In this document: positions 10,957 through 22,881 of the stretch, one piece after another
How positions within the stretch are numbered: the stretch's first letter is position 1
Layout: each line of letters opens with the position of its first letter
NCBI RefSeq assembly: GCF_035222375.1
Contig: NC_085888.1
Location: 2,976,001-3,040,000, forward strand
Direction: 5' to 3'
Origin: Podospora pseudocomata
Lineage: Eukaryota > Ascomycota > Sordariomycetes > Sordariales > Podosporaceae
Length of the DNA: 64,000 nucleotides
Program-made: the position numbers and the translations under genes
Notes under the pieces: model-generated
What the model was told of the DNA's origin: nothing
The model's input: the letters and a program-made list of their open reading frames with translations, nothing else
Databases searched by the model: none

Positions 10957-13460
10957 ATGTCGCGTCACAGAGCTATCCGCAACTTGGACTATGAGGAGGT
11001 GCTGGATGAGTACGAGGTGGATCTACAGGAAGAGGAGGAGAATCGACTTCTTATGGAACAGGGCGTGGTCGATGTTCGCAGTGCCCTCGACACGGAGGCG
11101 TCAAAGGTCACCAAAGAGCAAATCGAGGAGGCTCTCTGGCACTACTATTTTGACGTTGACAAATCGGTGACATATCTGACCAACAAATTCATCAACCGCC
11201 CAGCACCAAAGGCACCGAAGCCCGCCACCCAGAAGCCCACTGGTAAGTACCTAACCCCTGCAACAGCTACAATTTCCTGCGAGTTTGAAGACTCGTCAGA
11301 CTGGGCCGAGAACAACCGACACGGACTGGGCGGCCGATGTTCACCACAGACGGGGTCTCGACAAGACGATGTGGGCTTCTGGGTGTCGGGATCATGCCCT
11401 TCATATCCCCTGCCCCAGGCATCCCTGCCTGCCCTCTTTCACGACATGCCTTGGGGAAACATCCCTAAGGATAGAGAAAGTGTCTTGATTCCGCCCGTGG
11501 TACCGCGATCGCGGTGTGGGCTTCTTGGAGGCACAGGAGCGGCGCCAAAGATGACCAAGCTCCAAGCACTGGCTGCAGCGAGGAAGAAGAAGGCTCAGGA
11601 GAAATCGTCGGAGCAAGAGGTGGAACAAACTCGAGCTCAGATGACGGGCCTTTCTGTCAGTAGCAGTTCGACAGAGAAGGAAAACATGCCCTTGTCAGGT
11701 GCATTCAGCAAGCGTCTCAAGACCTCTTCGTCAACTGCACAGGGGCGTGTGCCTATCATTCCTACAGAGCCGAGATCAGAGTCTGAGCAGCAGAGCGCCA
11801 ATCCCATCACAAAAGAACCAGAGGTGGTCGAAGAGCCTGCTCAGGCCCCGCCTGTCAAGAAAGCTCAACCTTCCGCCTTTGCCCAGACGCTTTTTAGCAG
11901 CCATACCCCCGCCATCACCATCCGACAGGATGTGGTTACATTGGGACTCGCGCCGTCTGTCCTTGAAGCATTTTCGAAGCCCAGTCCGGATGACATCGTT
12001 CTCGCGGCTCAAGCGAAAGGTTCGCTTTCGACAAAGAGCGGATGCTAACATTGATGCTGATAGTTGATACAGCCGGAAAGAAGCCCCCAGCCGGTCAGAG
12101 CAAAAAGTCAAAATCAAGCAATACAGATTCACTATCCAGTTCGGTCTCGGAGCTGAAGATCGACGATACCCCTCTTCCAAAAAGCCGAAACATCAACGTT
12201 CTCTCCGAGTTTGAGAAGAGCACCAAAAAGAAGAGTGCCAGTTTTGTTGTGGTTGGCCATGTCGATGCTGGCAAGAGCACCATGATGGGTCGGCTACTAC
12301 TTGACCTTGGTGTTGTTGACCAGCGTACTGTCGAGAAACTCCGAAAAGAAGCCCATACGATAGGCAAATCATCATTTGCTCTTGCTTGGGTTTTGGATCA
12401 GGGGTCAGAAGAGCGGACCCGCGGTGTCACCATTGATATTGCCACGAACCGATTCGAGACAGAGACGACAGCTTTCACCATCCTTGACGCCCCAGGACAC
12501 AGAGACTTCATCCCCAACATGATAGCTGGGGCCAGCCAGGCTGATTTTGCCGTTCTTGTTATCGACGCCAGCACGGGTGCCTTTGAGTCCGGGCTCAAGG
12601 GCCAAACCAAGGAACACTCTCTCCTGCTTCGAAGCATGGGCGTGGCGCGCATTATTGTGGCCGTCAACAAGCTTGACATGGTGAATTGGTCACAGGAGAG
12701 ATTTGACGAGATCAAGAACCAAGTCTCCGGATTCTTGTCGGCCACCGGCTTTCAAAAAATGAATATCGCCTTCGTACCAGTATCCGGGCTGCACGGTGAC
12801 AACATGGTCAAAAGATCCGAGAACCCTGCTGTTGGGTGGTACACTGGACCCACCCTCATCGAAGAGCTTGAGCGTTCGGAACCAAGTGCTCGAGCTACGA
12901 AGAAGCCTCTCAGAGTCAACATTTCCGAGGTTTTCCGCACACAGCAAAGTCAGGCCACAGTTTCTGGACGTGTTGACGCCGGATCTTTGCAAATGGGAGA
13001 CGCCGTTCTGGTCCAGCCGGCCACGGAGAAGGCCTTCATCAAGTCCATCCTTGTGGACGAGGCCCCGGCTGACTGGGCTGTCGCCGGACAGAGCGTGGTA
13101 TTACATCTCAGCCACATCGACCCAATGCATGTCAAATCCGGCGACATTATCTGCGACCCCAACAAGCCAATCCCCAAAGATAAGACGTTCACGTTGAAGG
13201 CGCTGGCGTTTGACTTTTTGATGCCGATGCAAGTGGATGTCCACCGGGGACGACTACATTCGGCAGGGAAGATTATCGCGATGCCTGCGCTGCTGGACAA
13301 GACCACCGGTGGGGTGAAGAAGAAGAATCCAAGGCTGGTGAAGCCAGGGGAGGTTGCCAGAGTGCGAGTGGAGTTGGACGATCAGGTGCCGCTGGAGGCT
13401 GGTCAGAGGGTGGTTTTGAGAAGTGGTGGGGAGACTATTGCTGCTGGTTTGCTGGAGTGA
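10957..13460 (+). CDS. HBS1: Hbs1-like ribosome-rescue GTPase
   Basis: eEF1A/eRF3-family GTPase that acts with Dom34/Pelota to release stalled ribosomes in no-go and non-stop mRNA decay. The N-terminus (MSRHRAIRNLDYEEVLDEYE, then a helical domain ending DKSVTYLTNKF) is the typical Hbs1 domain. LFHDMPWGNIPKDR and GLLGG-TKLQALAAARKKK form the family linker. The GTPase core has GHVDAGKST (about residue 419), DAPGHRDF and NKLD, followed by two beta-barrel domains. One firm intron, 12020-12063 (44 nt, GCTAACA branch), joins 10957-12019 to 12064-13460 for about 819 aa. A second possible intron starts at a perfect GTAAGT at 11243. With acceptor 11299 it would be 57 nt, in frame and without a stop, so splicing there is undecided (800 or 819 aa). 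Confidence 0.92.
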
Positions 13461-15628
13461 TTATCAAGATATCGATAGAGGGACAAGATAGGGATGCTGT
13501 AGGGGTTAATCAGTTTTCTTTTGTCAAGGCAAGCTATACCAGATATCTCTCGGGAATCCTTAGATAGGAGGGGCATGTGAATCTTTTTTTTGAGCTTTTG
13601 TGAAACAATCTCCGAGTTTTTCGTGGCTAGTATCTGAGCTTTTGTTAGACGGTATCTGAGCTTCTCAAGAAACCTGGAAGTTATCCCATACTTACAATCT
13701 CGCCATCTTTATACTGAGTGCGTTATACTACACAAGTATATTGCATTAAATAGAGGTAGGAAAGGTAAGGCCTTGTAGTGGGAGTGGAAGAGGCCCATAG
13801 ACGTATGTAGGCTAAATACATACGGTAGCTTTCGCGAAACACCGCAATCTTCCAGGTTTAATGGATAGAAACCCAGGTGGCACTCCATATATGAGGTGGA
13901 AAGCTGATGGATCAAAAAGAGAGATATTGAGGAGAGCAGTATGAAGAATGATATGCCAGTCCTCCACCAGTGCCAGTCCACTTGACAGCCTTCTCCCAAA
14001 TCAATTATCTTGCACCTATCATTTGGAGTGCCACACTGGCTTCGTCTAAAATAAAGTCTCTGTCCATCAAATAGTCTCTAAGCTTTTATTAGACAATCTC
14101 TCAGTTCTAAATAGACACTATCTGAGTGTTTATCAGATAGTACCCAAAGTTTTCATTAAATACAATCTACTTTATAAATTGTATGTCTAGGCGTTTAGTA
14201 ACAATGATTTTGAGCTTTTACTAGCTAGTCTTGGACTTATGTTAGATAGTATTTGAGCTTTCATTGGACAGCAGCTTAGTTTTCATTAGATAGTATGAGT
14301 ATGAGTGAAAGTGATTTTTTTTTAAAAAAAAAACCCGAAGCCAACGCAAGATAGGTACGCTGAACAGTGGCCCTGCCCACTGTAAGAAGGCGAAACAATT
14401 CGCCCGTCGGAGGTTGCCGGAGGTATCTAGAAATTGGCAGGAAGACATCTACAACCTCACAAGACTTCTTCACCTTAAAGATTTAGTCCCCACGAGCGGA
14501 GATTATTAGACACTATCTCAGCTTTTCAAGAAAATTATCCTATGCTTCGAGCTGAGCAACGTTGTATTTCCTGGGCACAGAGAGATGTCGTTGGAATTGG
14601 CATGCCGCCTCATCAATCAATCCAGCTTGGTGTTGATACAAGTGGGGCATCTTGGCGCTACCAAAAGCGGGAGGCGGATAGCCGCAAGCCGCAACTTTGG
14701 GAAAAGGCCACTCTGGCACTTGAGCAGGCAAGGATTGGTGCCGATGAGTGGTCCGTGAGTTGCCAATATGTGGGGTTATTGAAACTCCAGTGAACAGCTT
14801 GCAGTTCCATGCCCCAAGCTTCTGTTGGACGACAGAATCGTGTAGAAGCTTCAGGTGGACGTTGAGCAATGCAGTGTCGGAGCATCACTTGGGCGAAGTG
14901 AATAAACAGAGGCAAACATGGGATATGGACAGCATTGGAGGAGCACATGATTCAAGTAGAGGAAGTAGTTGAGGACAGAGAGAGACAGATCTGGAATCAG
15001 CTAGCGTATTGGATGATCTTGCAAGTGCTGATGAGAGCTCAACCCATTGTATCTAGGCGGTGCCTTTCGGAGCTCTAGGCGCGCTTCAGGTGCAGTTGAA
15101 TGGATGGCAAAAAAGGAACAATCGGGGGAGGCTCAAGTAACAGTGACTCGTGGGAGAATATCAAGCTGCGGGGTAATTGGTGGGAGCAGCTTAAGGCTGC
15201 AAGTCACCGCTACCTTTGGTTCCCATGGAAGGTTGCAATAGCGGGGGCAAACCAACCAAGTGAATCGATTGGGCAGGCCCTGCAAGGCCCGGAAGGCGGG
15301 CGCGGGCTGCTGGCGGCCAGTGCTAAAGTGTGAGGTGGCTAGAGCCCAGAATAAGGACAGATTTCCCAATTCACCACCAGAAAATTTAAGGATACAAGTC
15401 AGCTTCTGCTCTCTTCCTTCTTCCTCTTCCTCTCCCCAATCCCAACGATTGATCCACCACTCCGGTACATCAACGTCCTCTCTTACCTGGTCAGCTGGTA
15501 GGATTGGTATTTGACGACAAGCCCATAGTTGGCATTCATCCTTTTTCCATACTCTTTGTCACACCTGCTAGCAGGAGAGCGAGAGGTTTTTTTTTCTTTA
15601 CACGTCAGTCACACACACAGCCTTCGGC
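13461..15628. other. Gene-free stretch with eroded repeats
   Basis: Lies between HBS1 and BiP. It contains the degenerate 22-bp repeats listed separately. The frames at 14540-15370 are short, overlap one another on both strands and have no recognisable domain. The last 200 bp are CT-rich and should include the BiP promoter and 5' leader. I found no clear unfolded-protein-response element. Confidence 0.5.
13585..14540. repeat. Degenerate 22-bp tandem repeats in three blocks
   Basis: Imperfect copies of a unit containing TCTGAGCTTTTATTAGAC recur at a spacing of about 22 bp. Blocks are at roughly 13585-13672 (4 units), 14053-14297 (about 10 units) and 14500-14540 (1-2 units). The last unit of the first and third blocks ends in related sequence (CAAGAAA followed by TTATCC). 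They are separated by apparently unique sequence. Copies differ from the consensus at several positions, so the array is old. No coding sense is evident. Confidence 0.65.
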
Positions 15629-17923
15629 ATGGAACGTCGATCGCGGAGCTGGGCCCTCGGCCTCAGCATCATTGGGTTTTTCGCCCTTCTCTTCTCTGCT
15701 GGCTTTGTCCAGCAAGTAAAAGCGGACGATGTCTCGGAATATGGCACTGTTATCGGTATTGTATGTTCTACCCCTCCACAGCCCTCCTTGGTTTGCGGTC
15801 AGGACAATTGCTAACGAGCATTCTCTACAGGATCTGGGAACCACCTACTCGTAAGTTCTACACAAACGACGGCGTCGTCGATTTCTCGAACCACCCCGCC
15901 GCTGCTGCTCTGGTCTTTGGTGCAACTGCGAGCACTTGTGACACGGTGTCAACTTTGACAGATCGTCAGTGCGGGGTGTGGGGGAGAAAAAGCAAACTTG
16001 GGAAGCAGGAAGCTAACTAGACCCTAGTTGCGTTGGTGTGATGCAGAAGGGCAAGGTCGAAATTCTCGTCAACGACCAAGGAAACCGTATTACCCCCTCT
16101 TATGTCGCCTTCACCGATGAGGAGAGATTAGTCGGAGACGCCGCCAAGAACCAGGCTCCCGCCAACCCCCACAACACTATCTACGATATCAAGCGCCTCA
16201 TCGGCCGCAAGTTCTCTGAGAAGGAACTCCAGACTGATATCAAGCACTTCCCCTTCAAGTATGTACCCAATGACTTTTGAGTCGCTCCTGACAACCACTA
16301 ACTTGCGTTTGCAGGGTCGTCTCCAAGAATGACAAGCCGGCCGTCACCGTCAAGGTCAATGGTGAGGACAAGACCTTCACCCCCGAGGAGATTTCCGCCA
16401 TGGTTCTCGGCAAGATGAAGGAGACTGCTGAGAGCTATCTCGGCAAGAAGGTCACCCACGCCGTTGTTACCGTTCCCGCCTACTTCAACGACAACCAGCG
16501 CCAGGCCACCAAGGATGCCGGTATGATTGCCGGTCTCAACGTCCTTCGCATTGTCAACGAGCCCACCGCCGCTGCCATCGCTTACGGTCTTGATAAGACC
16601 GATGGCGAGCGCCAGATCATTGTCTACGACTTGGGTGGTGGCACTTTCGATGTTTCCCTCCTCTCCATCGACCAGGGTGTCTTTGAGGTTTTGGCTACTG
16701 CCGGTGATACTCATCTTGGTGGTGAGGATTTCGACCAGCGTGTCATTAACCACTTCGCCAAGACCTTCAACAAGAAGCACGGTGTTGATGTCACCACTGA
16801 CGCCAAGGCCATGGGTAAGCTCAAGCGCGAGGCCGAGAAGGCCAAGCGTACCCTTTCCAGCCAGATGTCCACCCGTATTGAAATCGAGTCCCTTTTCGGT
16901 GGCAAGGACTTCTCTGAGACCCTTACCCGCGCCAAGTTCGAGGAGCTCAACAACGACCTCTTCCGCAAGACTCTCGAGCCTGTGAAACAGGTTCTCAAGG
17001 ACGCCAAGGTTGCCAAGGGCGAGGTCGATGACATCGTTCTTGTTGGTGGTTCTACCCGTATCCCCAAGGTCCAGGCCCTCATTGAGGAGTTCTTTGGTGG
17101 CAAGAAGGCTTCCAAGGGCATCAACCCCGATGAGGCCGTCGCTTTCGGCGCTGCTGTCCAGGCTGGTGTTCTTTCCGGTGAGGAGGGTACTGAGGAAATC
17201 GTTCTCATGGATGTCAACCCTCTTACTCTCGGCATTGAGACCACTGGTGGTGTCATGACCAAGCTCATCACCCGCAACACCCCTATCCCTACCCGCAAGA
17301 GCCAGATCTTCTCCACCGCCGCTGATAACCAGCCCGTGGTCTTGATCCAGGTTTACGAGGGTGAGCGTTCCATGACCAAGGACAACAACCTCCTCGGCAA
17401 GTTCGAGCTTACTGGCATCCCCCCCGCTCCCCGTGGCGTTCCCCAAATCGAGGTCTCTTTCGAGCTCGACGCCAACGGAATTCTCAAGGTTTCCGCCCAC
17501 GACAAGGGCACTGGCAAGGCCGAGTCCATCACCATCACCAACGACAAGGGCCGCCTTACCCAGGAGGAGATTGACCGCATGGTTGCCGAGGCTGAGAAGT
17601 ACGCCGAGGAGGACAAGGCCACCCGTGAGCGCATTGAGGCTCGCAACGGTCTGGAGAATTACGCCTTCTCCCTGAAGAACCAGGTCAACGATGAGGAGGG
17701 TATGGGCAAGAAGATCTCAGAGGAGGACAAGGAGACCATCCTCGACGCCGTCAAGGAGACCCAGGACTGGCTTGAGGAGAATGCCGCCACTGCCTCCACC
17801 GAGGACTTCGAGGAGCAGAAGGAGAAGCTGTCTGGCGTTGCTTACCCCATCACCAGCAAGCTTTACAGCGCCGGTGGTGCCGGTGGCGAGGACGACGAGC
17901 CCGCTGGCCATGACGAGCTTTAA
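15629..17923 (+). CDS. KAR2: ER Hsp70 chaperone BiP/Kar2 (GRP78)
   Basis: Hsp70 of the endoplasmic reticulum lumen. It binds nascent and misfolded chains, drives translocation through Sec61 and represses the unfolded-protein sensor Ire1. Four exons (15629-15760, 15831-15850, 16028-16258, 16315-17923) give about 663 aa. Exon 2 is only 20 nt and encodes the start of the phosphate-binding loop DLGTTYS; the next intron is 177 nt. A cleavable signal peptide (MERRSRSW, then a hydrophobic core ending QVKA) and a C-terminal HDEL retrieval signal fix the location. Nucleotide-binding-domain motifs [23 protein letters not shown] and VGGSTRIPK are intact, as are the linker and the substrate-binding domain (NPLTLGIET). 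Codon use is strongly C-biased at third positions, as expected for a very highly expressed gene. Confidence 0.97.
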
Positions 17924-20049
17924 AGGAGTAACGTAGCATCATAGATTCCCCCAATGTTTTTTCGCGTTTTTTTGATGGCTCGATGAAAAAAGAGAGAATC
18001 ATCATCACATAATGAAGGTCCTCGAAGAGATGATGTGTCGTATGTTTGTGGATGTGGTCTTTTGTGATTTTCGGGTTGGGTGAAATGGGTATATTCATCA
18101 TGGTCATAGGAAGGAAGCAAGGATGGGCATATTATTCTGTGATTGTCTGGTGTGTGTCGGTTGTAGTAGGTGGCGGGCGCATCGCGGGCTTTTGTAAAGT
18201 ATGTATGAAGTATAAAGAAAAAGAACCTACTTGAAACATTTGAATGTCCCAAGATGATGATGTGAATGTTGTCTGCTGAATCTTGGTTGAATGGAAGTTG
18301 GCAATGTTCGATGGGATGTGCTACGATGTCATCAAAGAGCATGATGGAGGCTATTTGGAACCGGACGTCTGACATTCGTAATTGCAGGAAAGAACAGTGG
18401 TTGGCCATGACTTTGATGCAGGTAGCATCGTGGTGATGATGTGACAGCCTCGAAGATATCAACCGTTGTCGCTGCGTCTTTGGTTGCATCCTCACCAACA
18501 CCGGCATATCGCTGATCTATCACTTAATCCACTCATCAATTGCCTCACTTCTTCATTTGATTGTGAACTCTTGAAGATTTGGGCCGATTTTGCCACAAAA
18601 TAGAGGCTATGTGTTGGTTGGAGTGCGGTGGGTTGGACTTGGGAGTGTTTGATGTGACAAGGTGGTTTGGGGATGGATCAATCATGATGGCTATGTTTGT
18701 TTAAAGTAAACAACACAGGCTCAATGGTCTAGTGGTATGATTCGCGCTTCGGGTTTTCTTTACAAATCCAGAACTTGGGAAACCAGTTCAAGCCTTGTGC
18801 GAGGTCTCGGGTTCGAATCCCGATTGAGCCCGTTCCTTTTGTTGTTTTTGGCTGTGGTGGTGCTGTTGGGTTGAGTAAGCACTTTCTTTTTGGCTGGGGT
18901 GGGACTTTGGGGAGTTGGCATGGCGTGAAGGAGGGAGAGGAAGCTGCGGTATGGATTGATGATTGGTAGGTGATTGTTGGACTACGGGGGTCTTGGTGAG
19001 CTTTGTGAGGCTGAGGAGCTGAGAATGGAGAACTCAAGACACGAGACTCGGGGACTTAGGAGGCTCAACCAGTGAATTATGACGCTGAGATCAGCAGGTC
19101 TAAAGACTGGGCAAAGCCTGTCACATTGGATATTCATTCACGATACGAAACTGAGTTGGCTGGTTGGAATAGTGATTGTAGCCTGCAAGTGTGTTTTCAT
19201 TGCACAAGTGAACTGAATCTGGCGAGCAAAAAGCATCTAGTGACAGACCTGATGTTAGAATAGGAGACTGAAGTTGGGGTTAGGGTTGTGAACGAAATAT
19301 CCTTTGCGAAGCCATGATTCTATTTCATATCAACTGACTGACGATAGTTCTCGGCGTCTGACTCACATGTGATGATGTTAGTAAGAAGGATGCAATTATG
19401 GTTTGCGCAGTCTTGGTCGTTGTCTTGGTGGGTGAGAGGTGTGTCACATCTTCCTCACAGTTGGCCACATTAGGTAACCAACTGGCTCTGTCATGAGGAG
19501 AAAGCTAGCCGGTCAACTAGGCGAGGCCCGTTTCAATCGAGTACTGAGCCAAAGGTCGAAACCACCTGTATGGGCTTCGTAAAAGACATCTTCATCTTGA
19601 TTAAACCAGTGACTTGACCGGAGCAACTGGTGGTCACAGTTCACTTCTAGAAAACAAAGTGGGGCTCTTGGACCCAGGGCTTCCCGCATTGCCAAGAGTT
19701 GTGACGTCCACAGTTGCCCACACGACCACCCCCCACTATTGGGGACCGCCACCAGAAAATTGCGAGGAACTGTTCTGACGGGCCGCCTCTTTATTAATAC
19801 CCCTTTTGCCTGTGGTTGTGTATTATTCATCACTCGACCCTCAAACATCCTGAGAGAATCTTTGCTTTCTCTCACGCAGCACCTACAAATCGAAGCGCCC
19901 ATTGCTCTTTTTTTCCCCGGACAGTTTTGGCCGAAGAAAGGAGACATCAAAACTCTGACTCGACCAGAACCCCGCCATCCGTCGAGCACGACATCACCAC
20001 CACCAACTTGCGATCACCTCCGATTCGAGAAACGAGATATATTTCAGCT
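17924..20049. other. Intergenic region containing one tRNA gene
   Basis: Downstream flank of BiP, the tRNA-Pro gene and the upstream region of REI1. The minus-strand frame 17920-18507 and the minus-strand frame 19513-19989 show no domain and are probably chance. A CT-rich stretch shortly before 20050 fits a fungal promoter/5' leader. No repeat or transposon terminus was seen. Confidence 0.5.
18718..18831 (+). tRNA. tRNA-Pro (anticodon CGG), intron-containing
   Basis: Acceptor arms GGCTCAA and TTGAGCC pair perfectly, with C as discriminator base. The A box (GGTCTAGTGGTATGATT) and the T arm (TCGGG-TTCGAAT-CCCGA) are intact. The anticodon stem CGCGC pairs with GTGCG (one G-U). The loop TTCGGG-T places CGG as anticodon. 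A 42-nt intron (18754-18795) sits after position 37, the canonical place. The mature tRNA would be 72 nt before CCA addition. It reads the CCG proline codon. Confidence 0.93.
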
Positions 20050-21863
20050 ATGGCGACCATTAGTGGTAGTCGTGCTGCTCCAGGCGCTGCTCCTGGCGCA
20101 GATATTGGGTCTTCGCATCCTTATACTTGCAATACCTGCCAGGTCGCCTTCCGCAATGGCGATTTGCAGAGGGGTCATATGCGCAGTGACTGGCAGTAAG
20201 TTATCTCCCTGTCATAATCATGTTGGAGCATAGAGTTCACAGGCTTACATTTACTTTCCACAGTCGCTACAACCTGAAGCGCCGTGTCGCCTCGCTGCCC
20301 CCCATCTCCTCGGAAATTTTCACCGAAAAGGTCCTCCAGGCCCGCGCTGCCACCACTGCGCAGGCGGACAAGGCCGGCTTCGAGAGAGCCTGCGAAGTTT
20401 GCCAGAAAAATTATTTCAGCGAGGGCGCATACAAGAACCATCTTACCAGCTCCAAGCACAAGGCCAAGGTCGCTGCTCTGGCGGCTCGCCCACAGGGCAA
20501 GATCCCTGACGATGCCAGCTCCATGACCTTCTCGCTTGGCGAGCCAGCCCCTACAGACTCTGTGGTTGATTCGGACGCGGAGGAGGAGTTTAACGAGGTG
20601 GTTGAGGGTATCAAGAACACCCAGCTGCAAGAGAACGAGAACGTCTCCCCACTTAGACGTCCCTCCAACCCTCACTTGTCAGCCGCTGCCCAGCACAAGA
20701 CTGAGCACCCCGTGTCAGAGACACCCAGTGAAGAGGAGGAGGAATCCGCTACCCCTTCCTCTGCTACCCCAGTGGTTTCACAACAACAACAAGCTGGTCC
20801 TCCCCGGACAATCAATACTTGTATTTTCTGCAATCATGAGTCCGAGAATCCTCAGCTCAACGCCCAGCATATGGAAAAGACCCACGGCATGTTCATCCCG
20901 GAGAAGCAATACCTCGTTGATCTCGAAGGCTTGATAAACTACCTCCAAGAGCGCGTGTATGACCTCAACGAGTGCATCACCTGCTCCAAGATGAGAAACA
21001 CCACCTACGCCGTCCAGACTCACATGCGCGACAAAGCCCACGTCCAAATTCCTTTCACAACCGAAGATGAACAGCTCGAAATTGGTGAATTCTACGACTT
21101 CCGCGCCACTTATTCTGATGACGAAGAGGGAGAGTGGGAGGATGAGGATGAGGAGATGGAGGATGCTGACACGAACGGTGGTGCCAAACTTGGTGGTCAC
21201 CGCGCAACCACGACAGTTACAGTCGACGAGAATGGTGATGAGATCATGGAGGATGGGAATGGAGAAGGATGGGAGACGGATTCTGACGAGTCGTCTCTGA
21301 ATTCTGATGATTTGCACGCCGTTCCCGCGGAGCTACATCTTCACCAGTATGAGAGGCTGTCAAAGAATCATCACCACTCGTCAAGCACACCAAGGACGCA
21401 CCAGCAGGCAGATGGGTTCCATGCTCACAGCAAGAAGAGTCACGCGGTGTTCTATGATGATTATGAGTTACACCTCGGCAGTGGGAAGGCTGTTGGTCAC
21501 AGATCGCTCAACAAGTACTACAGGCAAAATCTGTATAAATACCCCACGCCAGAGGAGAGGGCCGAGAGGTTGTTGCTCAAGGCCAACGAGCAAGGTCAGG
21601 GTGTCATGGACGTGGACGAGGATGGGAATGGGCAGACGGTTGTCCCGCTGCGGGATCCCAACCCCAAGGCCAGGGGGAGAGCGGTGGTGGGCAGAGACGT
21701 TGCCGGTCTGGGTGTCAGGTCTGCTGGCGAGCTGGAGAAGCACAGGGCTGTGGTGGTGAAGGGTAAGAAGCAAGAGTGGAAGGACCAGAAGGACAGAGGC
21801 ATGCTTCAGGCGAGACTGGGCATCAAGGAGAAGGCGCCTCATCCGGCTACATACTTGCGTTAG
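20050..21863 (+). CDS. REI1: Pre-60S ribosome maturation factor Rei1 (ZNF622 family)
   Basis: Cytoplasmic C2H2 zinc-finger protein needed for late 60S maturation and recycling of the Arx1/Alb1 export factors. Two exons (20050-20195, 20264-21863) give about 581 aa; the 68-nt intron has donor GTAAGT and falls inside the last His codon of the first finger. Fingers: Cys27/Cys30/His43/His49; Cys92/Cys95/His108/His114; then CIFC-HMEKTH and CITC-HMRDKAH, separated by the conserved GMFIPEKQYLVDLEGLINYLQE block. An acidic stretch of Asp/Glu follows, then the conserved C-terminal GHRSLNKYYRQNL segment that precedes the tail. The start at 20050 is chosen because the family begins just before the first finger; the upstream in-frame ATG at 19816 would add 78 implausible residues. 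A shorter paralogue is at 59263-60423. Confidence 0.95.
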
Positions 21864-22881
21864 AGCGCTTGATAGAGGGGGTGTGCCACTTTGTTTGTGC
21901 ATTGGGGTTTTAGAACTGAGAAATGGTTACATGTTTGTTGCATGAGTTGGTCTTTTTGGTCTCCACATGATTGGGCATCTGTTGCCTATATCTTTGTTGT
22001 TTGTGTAAGAGCATGTCTTCAGCAAGGCTGTCGCTGACGCAGCGCAAGCATTTCGCAAATTTTACCACGGCACTTCGTCGCCTTCAGTTTTAAGAGTTCG
22101 GCACTTTTTTTAGCCACTGTGCCACAATCTATCTTTGGCAGAAGACTTGAATCTCCCTTCCACCTCTTCGAGACCCATCATCACAACTCGCCTACCGTCG
22201 CTACGGCCCGTCACACTGGTGCCGTTGTTTATCATGAATAGGTATCACGCTCTGCGCCGAGAGCTGTAACCACGTCTCATTCTTCCACTGGTTGACCTTT
22301 AGTTTGGCACCCTTGCCACGAAATAATCGAGACACAAAAGTAGGTTAACCCATACTATACTGGGAACTACCTTATACTTTAAAAGTTAATTAATAGGTCT
22401 TTAAACCATATTCTAAGGCCTGTTAACTATCCTTGAAGGTTTATCAGCTATCTTGAAGGGCTTATAAACTACCTATCTTTAAAGGCCTATGGACTATCCT
22501 TCAAGCATGTTAACCTACCTTTAGTGTCTCAATTATTTTGTGGCAAGGGTGTTTGGTTCGGTGTTGGGGGATAAGTAATGCAATAAGCAGCGCTATTGGC
22601 TTGGTCATTCATTCTGCTTCCAGTTAAGGGAAGCGATTCTCAGCCAGAGCCTGTACACGCGAGTTTTCAGCTTGGACGCCCACCAGTCTGGAAGTTAAAG
22701 TGTGGGGAGTCCTCAGTTTTCTGCTTCTTTGAAATTCCGTTGGCTCTAACATCACGAGAAGCCGAGGGGTTCATCAGTTCCAGTTTCGTTATCAAATGTC
22801 AACATGTCGCGCCAACAAACTCAGCCTGTCCCCCAGAGGATCACGCCCCGTCAAAAATATTGAGGGGGAATTCCCCATGGC
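21864..22881. other. Intergenic region with MITE copy 2
   Basis: REI1 3' flank, then the MITE (22308-22551), then upstream sequence of the broken cysteine-rich gene. The frame 22596-23003 (135 codons) has no recognisable domain and overlaps the better candidate in another frame. Confidence 0.5.
22308..22551. mobile_element. MITE-like element, copy 2
   Basis: 244 bp, same family and orientation as 7871-8105. It has the same inverted ends (CACCCTTGCCACGAAATAA at the left, matching the complement of the right end), the same AGTAGGTTAAC blocks and the same GGCCTATNNACTATC subrepeats. It is flanked by the direct repeat TTTGG (22303-22307 and 22552-22556), again a 5-bp duplication. The copies differ by many substitutions and several small indels, mostly in the subrepeats, so neither is a recent twin of the other. 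It has no coding capacity. Confidence 0.85.

Noticed and set aside
16298-17500. 400-codon minus-strand frame across BiP
   Set aside because: Same codon-bias artefact; Leu/Gly/Val-rich product with no domain.
19816-20049. Upstream in-frame start for REI1
   Set aside because: It would add 78 residues of leader-like sequence before the conserved start; the ATG at 20050 agrees with the family.
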